From NCBI GenBank assembly GCA_033764055.1, contig JANRJI010000136.1, positions 1 to 64,000 of the forward strand: a stretch of 64,000 nucleotides of DNA, in the 5' to 3' direction. Below are positions 8,867 to 17,332 of the stretch, piece by piece (position 1 is the first letter of the stretch; every line of letters begins with the position of its first letter). The notes beneath the pieces are model-generated. The model searched no databases, was not told the DNA's origin, and saw nothing but the letters and a program-made list of their open reading frames with translations. Origin of the DNA: Ga0077555 sp033764055. GTDB taxonomy: Bacteria > Pseudomonadota > Alphaproteobacteria > Rhizobiales > Hyphomicrobiaceae. The translations under genes and the position numbers were made by a program.

Positions 8867-10246
8867 TCACGGCGCCTTTTTCTGCTCCTTTGAGGCCTTC
8901 GGCGGCTCCTTCCGCTTCACGGCCGGCACACTGGTGACCGAGGACTTGTTGGCATTGATCAGGGCGGGCGCCTTTGCCGGAGCCTTCGGCGCCGGTGCTG
9001 CTGCCGCTGCGGGAGCAGGCGCCTGTGGCTCTGCGGCGGGGGCCGCCGCTTCTGCGACCGGCGCCGCGGAGGTGCCTGCAGACTGCCGGCTACGCTCGAT
9101 GCGGCGCCAATTGGCCACCGCCGCGTTGTGGTCCTTGAGGGTGGAGGTGAACGTGTGACCGCCGGTGCCGTCGGCGACGAAGAACAGATCCTCGGTCGAT
9201 GCCGGATTGAGCGTGGCCGTCAACGCAGCACGTCCTGGATTGCAGATCGGAGCTGGAGGCAAGCCGTCGATCTGGTAGGTATTGTATGCGGTCTTGGACT
9301 CGATATCGGCGCGGGTGATGCCGCGGCCGAGCTGCCCCTGCCCTCCCACCAGCCCATAGATGATGGTCGGGTCCGACTGCAGGCGCATGCCCTTCCTCAG
9401 CCGGTTGACGAAGACGGATGCCACACGCGGCCGCTCATCGGCCTTGCCCGTTTCCTTCTCCACAATCGACGCGAGCACGACGGCCTGCTCAGGCGTCTGC
9501 ACCGGCAGGCCCTCCTGACGGCTTGTCCACAGGCTCGCCAGCAGCTTCGTGTGCTCAGCCTGCATGCGATCGATGATCTCCTGGCGGCTGGCACCCCGAG
9601 CGAACTTGTAGGTGTCGGGGAGGAGAGAGCCTTCGGGGGGAATCTGGGCGATATCGCCTGTCAGGCCGGCCTCCGCCCTCAGTCGCTCGACGATCTGCTG
9701 ACTGGTCAGCCCCTCGGGAATCGTGAGCTTGAGCAAGACCCCGCGGCCCGAGACGATCGTGTCGAGAACCTGCCGGACGCTGGCTCCCGGCTCGAACTGG
9801 TACTCACCCGCTTTCAGACTTGCGCGGTCGCCGGCACTCGCCAAGCTCTGCAGTCGTGCCGAGTAGTACTGAAGCATGAACAATCGCCGGTCGGACACCA
9901 CGCCACTTCGCTCGAGCCGCTCCGCGATCTCAAGTGCCTGTGCGCCCTTGGGCACCACCACCGCCGTTGCGGCCGCGAGCGGCCCGCGTGCCTCGAAGCT
10001 GTCCTTCAGCCAAAGCGCCACGGCGGCCGATAAAATCATCAGCACGAGGGCGAGTGACAGCACACCGTCGAGAAAGCTGATGAAGCCGCTAGGGCGCCGA
10101 AACTCCCGCTCACCTTTGATCGCCTTGAGGGGCCTGGGCGGACGGGTCGGCACGAGAAGCTCCGAGGGGCTGCGCGGTGACGGAGCAGCCGCACGCTGCT
10201 GCGGCAGCACAGGGTCCGGCCTGAGAGGTGGCGGCGATGGCTTCAT
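8867..10246 (-). CDS. mltG: Endolytic murein transglycosylase MltG
   Basis: A 459-residue inner-membrane protein that cuts nascent peptidoglycan strands and so terminates glycan synthesis. A proline-rich cytoplasmic N-terminus of about 65 residues precedes one membrane helix (VLSLALVLMILSAAVALWL). A LysM-like region (AQALEIAERLERSGV, then IPEGLTSQQIVERL) and the YceG catalytic domain follow. The catalytic glutamate lies in SIVEKETGKADERP, with LQSDPTIIYGL behind it. The last 90 residues are an Ala/Pro-rich tail ending in lysines, longer than in typical MltG. It lies downstream of fabF on the same strand. Confidence 0.95.
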   Translation of the reverse strand: MKPSPPPLRPDPVLPQQRAAAPSPRSPSELLVPTRPPRPLKAIKGEREFRRPSGFISFLDGVLSLALVLMILSAAVALWLKDSFEARGPLAAATAVVVPKGAQALEIAERLERSGVVSDRRLFMLQYYSARLQSLASAGDRASLKAGEYQFEPGASVRQVLDTIVSGRGVLLKLTIPEGLTSQQIVERLRAEAGLTGDIAQIPPEGSLLPDTYKFARGASRQEIIDRMQAEHTKLLASLWTSRQEGLPVQTPEQAVVLASIVEKETGKADERPRVASVFVNRLRKGMRLQSDPTIIYGLVGGQGQLGRGITRADIESKTAYNTYQIDGLPPAPICNPGRAALTATLNPASTEDLFFVADGTGGHTFTSTLKDHNAAVANWRRIERSRQSAGTSAAPVAEAAAPAAEPQAPAPAAAAAPAPKAPAKAPALINANKSSVTSVPAVKRKEPPKASKEQKKAP

Positions 10247-10415
10247 AGCGGCGACCCTGCTCTGTCTCGCCAGGCCGGCAGGCAGGCCGGCTATAACCTC
10301 CCGGGAACGCGGGCGACTCGTCGCTCGCGGCCATGCGCCACCCTACGCGCAAATGTGGCCGAACAACGTATGTCGCCCTGCGATCAGCTACCACACGGCG
10401 TCGAGCCGCGTGCCC

Positions 10416-11681
10416 TCAAGCCGCGTGGCGCCGAAGGATCAGGGATGCATTCGTGCCGCCGAAGCCGAACGAGTTCGACAGTACAGTGTCGATCTGCCGC
10501 TGCGCGGGCCTATGTGGCACGAGATCAATCGGTGTGTCGACAGAAGGATTGTCGAGATTGAGCGTCGGCGGTGCCACGTTGTCACGAAAGGCCAGCACCG
10601 AGAAGATGGCCTCGACGGCCCCTGCAGCTCCGAGAAGATGGCCGATCGCCGACTTCGTAGAGGACATCGCCAGCTTGCCGGCCGAGTTGCCGAACAGTCG
10701 CTCGACAGCGCCGAGCTCGATCTCGTCGCCCATCGGCGTCGAGGTGCCGTGCGCGTTGACATAGTCGATCTCGCTGACGTCGATGCCGGCCCGGCCCAGA
10801 GCAGCGCGCATGCAGCGGTAGGCACCGTCGCCGTTCTCGGCCGGCGCGGTGATATGGAATGCGTCGCCGGACATGCCGTAGCCGATGACCTCTGCGTAGA
10901 TGCGGGCGCCGCGTGCCCTGGCGTGCTCGAGCGTCTCGAGAACGACGATGCCGGCGCCTTCGCCCATGACGAAGCCATCGCGGTCCCTGTCGTAAGGGCG
11001 CGACCCCCTCGTCGGCTGCTCGTTGAAGTGCGTGGACAGCGCCTTGCATGCGGCGAAACCGGCCAGGGCGATGCGGCAGATCGGGCTTTCGGCGCCCCCC
11101 GCCACCATCACGTCGGCATCGCCGAGCGCAACCAGCCTGGCTGCGTCGCCGATGGCGTGGGCGCCGGTCGAGCAGGCCGTCACGACTGCGTGATTTGGCC
11201 CCTTGAGGCCGTGCTTGATCGAGACATACCCGGAAGCCAGATTAATCAGCCGTCCCGGAATGAAGAACGGAGAAACCCGCCGCGGTCCCTTCTCCTTGAG
11301 CACGAGCGAAGTCTCGGCGATGCCGCTGAGACCGCCGATGCCGGAGCCGATCAGGACACCCGTACGCTCCTGCTCCTCGACCGTCCGGGGCTTGTAGCCG
11401 GAATCGGCGATCGCCTGGTCCGCGGCAGCCATCGCATAAATAATGAAGTCGTCGACCTTGCGCTGCTCTTTCGGCTCCATGTGCAGGTCGGGGTTGAAAG
11501 TCCCGGCGGTCCCGTCACCACGCGGGACGAAGCAGGCGATCTGACAGGGCAGGTCGCCAACCTCGAACTCGGCCACCTTGCGCGCACCGCTCTTGCCTTC
11601 GAGCAGTCGCGACCAGGTTGCATCGACGCCACTCGCCAGGGGCGTCACCAAACCGAGACCTGTGATCACCACGCGCCGCAT
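10416..11681 (-). CDS. fabF: Beta-ketoacyl-ACP synthase II
   Basis: A 421-residue condensing enzyme that elongates acyl-ACP with malonyl-ACP in fatty-acid synthesis. The Cys-His-His catalytic set is visible: Cys in VVTACSTGAHAIGDAA, His in NAHGTSTPMGD, and His in KSAIGHLLGAAG. The protein starts MRRVVITGLGLVTPL, the standard N-terminus, although the frame is open for 24 codons upstream. It follows acpP in the usual alphaproteobacterial fabD-fabG-acpP-fabF order. Confidence 0.97.
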   Translation of the reverse strand: MRRVVITGLGLVTPLASGVDATWSRLLEGKSGARKVAEFEVGDLPCQIACFVPRGDGTAGTFNPDLHMEPKEQRKVDDFIIYAMAAADQAIADSGYKPRTVEEQERTGVLIGSGIGGLSGIAETSLVLKEKGPRRVSPFFIPGRLINLASGYVSIKHGLKGPNHAVVTACSTGAHAIGDAARLVALGDADVMVAGGAESPICRIALAGFAACKALSTHFNEQPTRGSRPYDRDRDGFVMGEGAGIVVLETLEHARARGARIYAEVIGYGMSGDAFHITAPAENGDGAYRCMRAALGRAGIDVSEIDYVNAHGTSTPMGDEIELGAVERLFGNSAGKLAMSSTKSAIGHLLGAAGAVEAIFSVLAFRDNVAPPTLNLDNPSVDTPIDLVPHRPAQRQIDTVLSNSFGFGGTNASLILRRHAA

Positions 11682-11832
11682 GGCTCTTCCCCGTTGAGCG
11701 ATATTATGCAACGCGCGCAACGCTGCTCGGGATCCTCGGCGAGCGCTGCGCACTCGTGTCCGGCACTGTAGCGTTCGGTGAGCCCCGCCGGGCCAGCCCG
11801 GCCGGTCGCGCTACCGACGCCGATCGGCGAGA

Positions 11833-12075
11833 TCAGGCTGCCTTCGCCTGCTTCTCGAGGAACTTCACGGCATCGCCGACGGTCTGGATCTGCTCGGCGG
11901 CGTCGTCCGGGATCTCGCAGCCGAACTCCTCCTCGAAGGCCATGACCAGCTCGACCGTATCGAGGCTGTCGGCGCCGAGATCGTCGATGAAGCTCGCGCT
12001 CTCGGTCACCTTGTCCGCCTCGACACCCAGATGCTCGACCACGATCTTCTTAACGCGCTCTGCGACGTCGCTCAT
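11833..12075 (-). CDS. acpP: Acyl carrier protein
   Basis: An 80-residue acidic protein that carries growing acyl chains on a phosphopantetheine arm. The attachment serine is Ser37 in GADSLDTVELVM. The sequence MSDVAERVKKIVVEHLGVEA and the final FLEKQAKAA are typical of rhizobial AcpP. ATG 12075 is fixed by homology; the frame is open upstream but without similarity. It lies between fabG and fabF, with about 300 bases of non-coding DNA ahead of it that probably hold its own promoter. Confidence 0.98.
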   Translation of the reverse strand: MSDVAERVKKIVVEHLGVEADKVTESASFIDDLGADSLDTVELVMAFEEEFGCEIPDDAAEQIQTVGDAVKFLEKQAKAA

Positions 12076-12381
12076 TTCCGCTTCCCCTGCAAGGTTCTGG
12101 TATTGTGCAGCCGCTGCCCGGCCAAGCTCTTGAAGTTTATTGGTATCCAGCCCGATCTCCGAGCCGGTCGCTTCCGACCCCGCAGCGTCCAGGGCGATGC
12201 CCTTCCGTCGCAGTGCAAGGCACCGTATCGATAGTCTGAGTCGTGGCACCGCACCTGTCGCTTGCGTGACTGTGAGCGGGCTTCTCCCCAGGCTCCGATC
12301 GACAACCGCGGGTCGTTAACACACTTCCCACCCCTTGAAAAGCGGCGCCACGATGACGCGGCGAGGGATGGAGACGGCACT
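12076..12381. other. Non-coding region between fabG and acpP
   Basis: About 306 bases with no credible gene. On the minus strand it forms the upstream region of acpP, and a promoter is expected because ACP is needed in large excess over the enzymes. A GTTAAC occurs near 12316-12321, but I could not pair it convincingly with a -35 box. No strong hairpin followed by a T-run was seen. Confidence 0.5.
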
Positions 12382-13128
12382 TCACGGCATCACCATGCCG
12401 CCGTTGACGTGCAGGGTCTGGCCGGTGACGTAACGCGCCTCTGCGCTCGCCAGATAGATCGCACAAGCCGCGATGTCGGCCGGCTCACCGAAGGCCTGGG
12501 CCGGAATCGCACCCATGATGGCCTTCGTCTGCTGCTCGTTGAGTGCATTGGTCATCGCCGTTTTGATGAAGCCTGGCGCGATGCAGTTAGCGGTGATGCC
12601 GCGCGGAGCCACCTCCCGCGCCAACGACTTGGTCATGCCGATCATACCAGCCTTCGAGGCGGCATAGTTGCCCTGGCCCGGATTGCCGATGATGCCGGAG
12701 ACCGACGAGATATTGATGATGCGTCCGTAGCCCGTCTTGGAGCGGAGCATGTGCCGCGTGGCGGCGCGCATCAACATGAAGGTCGAGGTCAGGTTGACGG
12801 CGATGACGTCGTCCCACTGCTCGTCCTTCATCACCATGAACAGGTTGTCCTTGGTCAGGCCCGCATTGTTGACCAGGATGTCGAGCCGGCCGCCCAGCGC
12901 CTTCACCGCCTCGTCGATCAGCTTCGCCACCTGCTCCTTGCTGGCAAGATCGCACGGGGTGACGACGGCGCGCTCCGCGAGCTCGGCCTTCAGCGCCTCG
13001 AGCTTATCCGCCTGCCGCCCCGAAAGCGCGACGGTCGCGCCCTGGGCATGGAGCGCCCGAGCGATGGCGCCGCCGATGCCGCCAGTGGCGCCAGTGACGA
13101 GCGCGGTCTTGCCAGTGAGGTCGAACAT
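12382..13128 (-). CDS. fabG: 3-oxoacyl-ACP reductase
   Basis: A 248-residue short-chain dehydrogenase that reduces 3-ketoacyl-ACP with NADPH. The Rossmann motif is TGATGGIGGAIARAL, NNAGLTKDNLFM is the NNAG motif, and SSVSGIIGNPGQGNYAASKAG holds the Ser, Tyr and Lys of the active site. The final YVTGQTLHVNGGMVMP is classic FabG. ATG 13128 gives the normal length. fabD lies just upstream and acpP downstream, which separates this FabG from generic SDR enzymes. Confidence 0.96.
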   Translation of the reverse strand: MFDLTGKTALVTGATGGIGGAIARALHAQGATVALSGRQADKLEALKAELAERAVVTPCDLASKEQVAKLIDEAVKALGGRLDILVNNAGLTKDNLFMVMKDEQWDDVIAVNLTSTFMLMRAATRHMLRSKTGYGRIINISSVSGIIGNPGQGNYAASKAGMIGMTKSLAREVAPRGITANCIAPGFIKTAMTNALNEQQTKAIMGAIPAQAFGEPADIAACAIYLASAEARYVTGQTLHVNGGMVMP

Positions 13129-13188
13129 GGGGCCTCTTCGAAGATGATGAGTTGCAGCAACCGCCCGATGCGACGGCGGCACGATCCT

Positions 13189-14133
13189 TCAGCCGGTCAG
13201 GCCTGTCGCGGCCTCGATGTCGGCCGGGGTGCCGACGGCCAGCCCCTTGAGGCTCTTGTCGATGCGTCCCGCGAGTCCGGTCAGCACGGCGCCCGATCCG
13301 ATCTCGTAGAGTTCCGTCACGCCCGCTGCGGCCATCGCCAGCACGCACTCCCGCCAGCGGACGGTGCCGGTCACCTGCTCGACCAGACGCCGCTTGATCT
13401 CGGCGGGGTCGTCGATCGGCGCGGCCAATACGTTAGCGACCACCGGCACGACCGGCTTCCTGACCTCGACCCGGACCAAGGCCTCCGCCATCGCATCGGC
13501 AGCCGGCTTGAGCAGGCTGCAGTGAAACGGTGCAGAGACCTGCAGCGGAATGGCGCGACGCAGCCCATGGGCCTTGCCGACAGCAGCCACGCGGTCGATC
13601 GCCGTCTTGTGCCCCGACAACACGACTTGCGTCGGCTCGTTGTCGTTCGCGATGTCGCAGACGTCGCCTTGCGCAGCATCCGCTGCGATCTTCCGGGCGA
13701 TATCGAGGCCGACGCCGAGCAGCGCGGTCATGGCGCCGTAGCCCTCGGGAACGGCCTTCTGCATCGACTGCCCGCGTAGCTTCAGCAGGCGTGCCGCATC
13801 AGCGATGGTAAAGGCCCCGGCCGCGGCCAGCGCCGAGTACTCGCCGAGCGAATGCCCGGCGACGAGCCTGACCTTGTCGACGAGCTTGAAGCCCTTCTCG
13901 GCCTCGAGCACCCGCATCACGGCCAGCGAGTGGGCCATCAGCGCCGGTTGCGCATTCTCCGTCAGCGTGAGAGCCGCCTGCGGTCCCTCCCACATGATCT
14001 GGGACAGCTTCTGGCCGAGCGCCTCGTCGACCTCCTGGAAAACGGCGCGGGCGGCGGGAAACGCATCGGCCAGGTCGCGCCCCATGCCGACCTTCTGGCT
14101 GCCCTGGCCGGGAAACACGAGCGCGATGGCCAT
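13189..14133 (-). CDS. fabD: Malonyl-CoA:ACP transacylase
   Basis: A 314-residue enzyme that moves malonyl from CoA to ACP. It opens with IALVFPGQGSQKVGMGRDLA, has the nucleophile serine in GHSLGEYSALAAAG, and the later catalytic His in QVSAPFHCSLL. ATG 14133 is chosen because AAGGAG sits eight bases before it; a GTG nine bases upstream would overlap that site. It is the first gene of the leftward fab block. A 13-base palindrome next to its ribosome binding site may be regulatory. Confidence 0.96.
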   Translation of the reverse strand: MAIALVFPGQGSQKVGMGRDLADAFPAARAVFQEVDEALGQKLSQIMWEGPQAALTLTENAQPALMAHSLAVMRVLEAEKGFKLVDKVRLVAGHSLGEYSALAAAGAFTIADAARLLKLRGQSMQKAVPEGYGAMTALLGVGLDIARKIAADAAQGDVCDIANDNEPTQVVLSGHKTAIDRVAAVGKAHGLRRAIPLQVSAPFHCSLLKPAADAMAEALVRVEVRKPVVPVVANVLAAPIDDPAEIKRRLVEQVTGTVRWRECVLAMAAAGVTELYEIGSGAVLTGLAGRIDKSLKGLAVGTPADIEAATGLTG

Positions 14134-14146
14134 CGGGGCCACTCCT

Positions 14147-14159
14147 TCATCATTGATGA
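14147..14159 (-). promoter_or_regulatory. Short palindrome beside the fabD ribosome binding site
   Basis: TCATCATTGATGA has two six-base arms around one central base. It touches the minus-strand Shine-Dalgarno AAGGAG of fabD. It could be an operator or a small hairpin that limits ribosome access. No known family of operator was matched. Confidence 0.3.
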
Positions 14160-14281
14160 CATTTCCGTGGCGTGAAGCATGCAGTCGCAGAGCGTGTCAA
14201 GGGCATCACCTGACGCGTGGACGGCCCGACGACCGGAACCAGGGACGGGCGCGGGGCCATCATCGTCCACCGACTTCCCTC

Positions 14282-14309
14282 TTGCGACACGTCGGGATTG
14301 CGATATAAC
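14282..14309 (+). promoter_or_regulatory. Putative sigma-70 promoter for rpsF-rpsR
   Basis: TTGCGA (14282-14287) and TATAAC (14304-14309) are separated by 16 bases, with four and five matches to the consensus boxes. It is the only good pair in the region and lies about 210 bases before rpsF. The call is by eye only. Confidence 0.45.
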
Positions 14310-14519
14310 GCCCACTCCCCGCTCCGGCCGGAGGCTGAACGGGAGGCCCGCTGTCGCACGCCATGAGGGTGGCGCACGACCGGTGGGATCGGGCTCATTC
14401 CCTCCTCCCCGTGTCTCCGCTCTTTGGGTCGCAACTGTGGGCCTTCCCGCGCGTCTCGCGCCGGCGGCCCGACAGAGGCTAGGCGCCGGTGCGGACAACT
14501 GAGGAAGGAAGGCGAGAGC

Positions 14520-15131
14520 ATGCCGCTCTACGAGCACGTGTTCCTTGCGCGCCAGGATGTCTCCCAGACGCAGGTGGAGGCCCTGACCAAGGAGTTCACG
14601 CAGGTGATCGAGGAAGGCCAGGGCAAGGTCGCCAAGACCGAGTACTGGGGCCTGAAGTCGCTCACCTACAAGATCAAGAAGAATCGCAAGGCTCATTACA
14701 CGCTCCTCAACATCGACGCACCGCCCGCCGCGGTCGCCGAGATGGAGCGCCGGATGAGCATCTCGACCGACATCATCCGGTTCCTGACCGTGCGCGTCGA
14801 GCAGCACGAGAGCGAGCCGTCCGCTCCCATGCGCAAGAGCGACCGCGACGAGCGTGGCGATCGGGGCGAGCGGGGCGGCTTCGGCCGTGACCGTGGCCCG
14901 CGCGGCGATCGCGGCCCGAGGGGGGACCGTCCACCGCGTGAGGGCGGTGGCTTCCGTGACCGTGGCGACAGGCCGCCGCGCGAGGGCGGCGGTTTCGGCG
15001 GCGACCGTGGCGACAGGCCGCCGCGCGAGGGTGGCGGTTTCGGCGGCGACCGTGGCGACAGGCCGCCGCGCGAGGGTGGCGGTTTCGGGGATCGTGGTCC
15101 CCGCGGTGGCTTTCAGACGGAGAGGACGTAA
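14520..15131 (+). CDS. rpsF: 30S ribosomal protein bS6 with an Arg/Gly-rich repeat tail
   Basis: A 203-residue protein. The first 100 residues (MPLYEHVFLARQDVSQTQVE to RFLTVRVEQHE) are the normal bS6 fold, which pairs with bS18 on the 30S platform. The other half is a charged extension of repeated DRPPREGGGFGG units encoded by a 45-base tandem repeat. Many alphaproteobacterial S6 proteins have a basic or charged tail, but the perfect repeats here suggest recent expansion. GGAAGGCGAGAGC precedes ATG 14520. rpsR follows directly after the stop. Confidence 0.95.
   Translation: MPLYEHVFLARQDVSQTQVEALTKEFTQVIEEGQGKVAKTEYWGLKSLTYKIKKNRKAHYTLLNIDAPPAAVAEMERRMSISTDIIRFLTVRVEQHESEPSAPMRKSDRDERGDRGERGGFGRDRGPRGDRGPRGDRPPREGGGFRDRGDRPPREGGGFGGDRGDRPPREGGGFGGDRGDRPPREGGGFGDRGPRGGFQTERT
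14961..15095 (+). repeat. Three 45-base tandem repeats inside rpsF
   Basis: Units start with CGTGGCGACAGG at 14961, 15006 and 15051. The first two are nearly identical across their length, and the third diverges after about 38 bases. Each encodes RGDRPPREGGGFGGD. The 45-base period keeps the frame, so copy number can change without breaking bS6. Confidence 0.9.
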
Positions 15132-15380
15132 ATGGCCGAGCCAGGAGCAGCGCCGGCACGCCGGCCGTTTCATCGCCGCCGCAAGACGTGCCCGTTCTCG
15201 GGCGCCAATGCGCCGAAGATCGACTACAAGGACGTGCGCCTGCTGGGTCGCTACGTTTCCGAGCGTGGCAAGATCGTGCCGAGCCGCATCACGGCGGTAT
15301 CGGCCAAGAAGCAGCGCGAGCTGGCCCGGGCGATCAAGCGCTCGCGCTTCCTCGGCCTGCTGCCGTATGTGATCAAGTAG
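15132..15380 (+). CDS. rpsR: 30S ribosomal protein bS18
   Basis: An 82-residue protein with the conserved KTCPFSGANAPKIDYKD, LGRYVSERGKIVPSRITAVS and KKQRELARAIKRSRFLGLLP blocks. It binds 16S rRNA as a heterodimer with bS6. The ATG follows the rpsF stop without a gap, so the pair is translated from one mRNA. The single cysteine in KTCPF is the zinc-free remnant usual in proteobacteria. Confidence 0.98.
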   Translation: MAEPGAAPARRPFHRRRKTCPFSGANAPKIDYKDVRLLGRYVSERGKIVPSRITAVSAKKQRELARAIKRSRFLGLLPYVIK

Positions 15381-15391
15381 GCGCCGGTCAG

Positions 15392-15411
15392 GGGCGGCAG
15401 ATGCCGCCCCT
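15392..15411 (+). terminator. Hairpin after rpsR
   Basis: GGGGCGGC and GCCGCCCC form a perfect eight-base-pair stem around the loop AGAT, 11 bases after the rpsR stop, followed by TTCCCTGC. The T-run is poor, so it may be an attenuator that lowers expression of the DUF2232 gene rather than a full terminator. Confidence 0.5.
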
Positions 15412-15476
15412 TCCCTGCAACTCGGGTTGGGGTGGCGAGGTGCTACCTCTAACCGCCTCGTGCGGGACAGCTTCGA

Positions 15477-16433
15477 ATGCCCCAGGCCATGATCGTCGGA
15501 GTCGCGGCTGGAATAGCCTCGGCGCTCCTGTTTGCCTCCGCCGGTGCCGGCGGCATGGGCGGACGATTGCTGCTTTTCTTTCTCGCTCCGCTGCCGACAT
15601 ACCTGGCTGGCCTCGGGTGGGGCTCGATGGCCGCAGCGGTGGCGGCGGTGATGAGCGCCATTGGCGCCGCACTTTTCCTCGGCGCCAAGACCGGTGCCAT
15701 CTATCTTCTGGGCCACGGACTGCCCGCCGTCGTGCTTTGCCATCTCGCCTTGCTCAATCGCGCATCCGCGTCCGATGCTGGCGTCGAGTGGTACCCGGCC
15801 GGCCGCGTGCTCGCTGCTGCGACGTTGGTGGCTGCTGCGCTGGCGTTCGTCACCATCATCACGATCGGTGCAGACCTGGAGACATTGCGCCAATTGATGC
15901 GCGAGTTTCTCGACACCGTCATTCTCAAGCAGGTTCCGGGATTGGGCACCGGCAAGCTGACCGAGGTGGAGCTCGGCCTGCTCGTCGAGACGATGGTCTA
16001 CGCGCTGCCGGCCGGCTCGGCATTCCTCTGGCTCGCGGGCTTCGTCCTGAACCTGTGGCTCGCCGGCCGAATCACTCACCTCTCGGGCCGCCTGGCGCGC
16101 CCCTGGCCAGACATTCCCGCCATGCGCTTCCCTCCGCGCTTCGGCCTGGGCCTGATCGCCTCGGTCGGGGCAGCCGTGTTGCTCAGCGGCTATCCGGGTC
16201 TGCTGGCGTGGGGGTTCGTCGGTGCCTTCTTCCTCGCCTACACGCTCATGGGGTTGGCCTTCATTCACTACGCGACGCGCGGCAACCCTGCCCGTCCCTT
16301 TCTGCTGTGGGGCGTCTACTTCGGCCTGATCGTCCTCAACACCTGGGCCGCGCTGATCGTGGCGCTTCTGGCCGTGCTCGAGCCGGTGTTGCCGTGGCGC
16401 CGCCCGCCCGAGGGCAGCCCGCCGCCGTCCTGA
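15477..16433 (+). CDS. DUF2232 family integral membrane protein
   Basis: A 318-residue protein with about eight hydrophobic segments, for example LLLFFLAPLPTYLAGLGWGS and LLAWGFVGAFFLAYTLMGLA. The SALLFASAGAGGMGGRLLLF start and GNPARPFLLWGVYFGLIVLN end fit the DUF2232 family, often found between rpsR and rplI in alphaproteobacteria. The function is unknown; the family resembles YybS-type and substrate-binding membrane components of transporters. The constant link to ribosomal genes is probably positional. Confidence 0.85.
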   Translation: MPQAMIVGVAAGIASALLFASAGAGGMGGRLLLFFLAPLPTYLAGLGWGSMAAAVAAVMSAIGAALFLGAKTGAIYLLGHGLPAVVLCHLALLNRASASDAGVEWYPAGRVLAAATLVAAALAFVTIITIGADLETLRQLMREFLDTVILKQVPGLGTGKLTEVELGLLVETMVYALPAGSAFLWLAGFVLNLWLAGRITHLSGRLARPWPDIPAMRFPPRFGLGLIASVGAAVLLSGYPGLLAWGFVGAFFLAYTLMGLAFIHYATRGNPARPFLLWGVYFGLIVLNTWAALIVALLAVLEPVLPWRRPPEGSPPPS

Positions 16434-16495
16434 CACCAACCACGCCAATGGCGCCATTCATCCGCATCGAACCCACGAACGAAGGAGCATCCACC

Positions 16496-17077
16496 ATGCA
16501 GGTCATTCTACTCGAGCGCATCGGCCGCCTCGGCCAGATGGGCGACGTCGTTCGCGTCAAGGACGGCTATGCCCGCAACTTCCTGCTGCCGCAGGGCAAG
16601 GCGCTGCGCGCGACGGACGACAACCGGAAGCAGTTCGAGACCCAGCGCGTGCATCTCGAGGCGCGCAATCTCGAGCTGAAGACCGAGGCCGAGGCGGTTG
16701 CCGGCAAGCTCGACGGCCAGACATTCACCGCCATCCGCCAGGCCGGCGACACCGGCCAGCTCTATGGCTCCGTCTCCACGCGTGACATCGCCGAGGTCAT
16801 CAGCGTCGGCGGCTTCTCCGTCGAGCGGCGTCAGGTGCTGCTGGACAAGCCGATCAAGGCGCTGGGACTTCACGCGGTCCGCGTCCAGCTCCACCCCGAG
16901 GTGATCGTCAACGCCACTCTCAACGTCGCCCGGTCGGCGGACGAGGCCGAGCGCCAGGCCCGCGGCGAGGACGTGACGGTCGTCCGCGACGAGGAACTCG
17001 ACATCGAGACATTCAGCGAGGACCAGGTGTTCGACGAGACACCCCCGGGGCTCGGCGAGCAGCCGGACGCACCCTGA
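16496..17077 (+). CDS. rplI: 50S ribosomal protein bL9
   Basis: A 193-residue protein with the N-terminal RNA-binding motif MQVILLERIGRLGQMGDVV, VKDGYARNFLLPQGKA, the long connecting helix, and a C-terminal domain with GSVSTRDIAEVIS and LHPEVIVNATLNVA. An acidic tail of about 45 residues follows (EDVTVVRDEELDIETF), as in other rhizobial L9 proteins. AAGGAG precedes ATG 16496. It ends the ribosomal block and is followed by a terminator hairpin. Confidence 0.97.
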   Translation: MQVILLERIGRLGQMGDVVRVKDGYARNFLLPQGKALRATDDNRKQFETQRVHLEARNLELKTEAEAVAGKLDGQTFTAIRQAGDTGQLYGSVSTRDIAEVISVGGFSVERRQVLLDKPIKALGLHAVRVQLHPEVIVNATLNVARSADEAERQARGEDVTVVRDEELDIETFSEDQVFDETPPGLGEQPDAP

Positions 17078-17118
17078 CGACGTCCCGTCCGGAGCCGAGC
17101 CGCAGCTCGAGCTTTGAG

Positions 17119-17142
17119 GCCCGCTCCTCGCAGAGGACGGGC
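17119..17142 (+). terminator. Terminator hairpin after rplI
   Basis: GCCCG pairs with CGGGC and TCCTC with GAGGA, with one bulged C and a GCA loop. TTCATTGTCTC follows. It lies about 40 bases after the rplI stop and would end the rpsF-rplI transcript. Confidence 0.6.
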
Positions 17143-17217
17143 TTCATTGTCTCAGCGGCGGAGCTTATGCCCTCCACGGAGCGAATCCCGCACTTGCGAA
17201 GCTGCCCGCAGGCCGAT

Positions 17218-17237
17218 CGTTCAAAAGCACTTGAACG
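17218..17237 (+). promoter_or_regulatory. Inverted repeat overlapping a possible cfa promoter
   Basis: CGTTCAA and TTGAACG are perfect seven-base arms around AAGCAC. The right arm supplies TTGAAC, which with ATTAAA at 17254-17259 makes a promoter-like pair with 17-base spacing. A protein bound to the repeat would cover the -35 box. No match to the RpoE or EcfG promoter patterns known for some alphaproteobacterial cfa genes was seen. Confidence 0.4.
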
Positions 17238-17332
17238 GACGTCGGCACGTGGGATTAAACTGCGACAGGGATGGTGGCGCGTCGAAATTCGGGGACTGAC
17301 GCGGTCATGGGGGACACCTAGGGGTTGTCGCC

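Larger units (their letters stand above)
14134..14519. other. Divergent regulatory region between fabD and rpsF
   Basis: About 386 non-coding bases separating the leftward fab block from the rightward ribosomal-protein block, so both promoters must lie here. It contains a good sigma-70-like promoter pointing to rpsF at 14282-14309 and the palindrome near fabD. The rpsF leader is then about 200 bases long, enough for a bS6:bS18 autoregulatory structure, but I could not define that structure by eye. Confidence 0.6.

Noticed and set aside
14961..15095. Regular repeats considered as a CRISPR array
   Set aside because: Units are contiguous without spacers, keep the reading frame and encode the bS6 tail.
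13962..16457. An 831-codon minus-strand frame across fabD, rpsF, rpsR and the DUF2232 gene
   Set aside because: It runs antisense to three well-supported genes and through a promoter region; the repeats in it are the shadow of the rpsF repeats.
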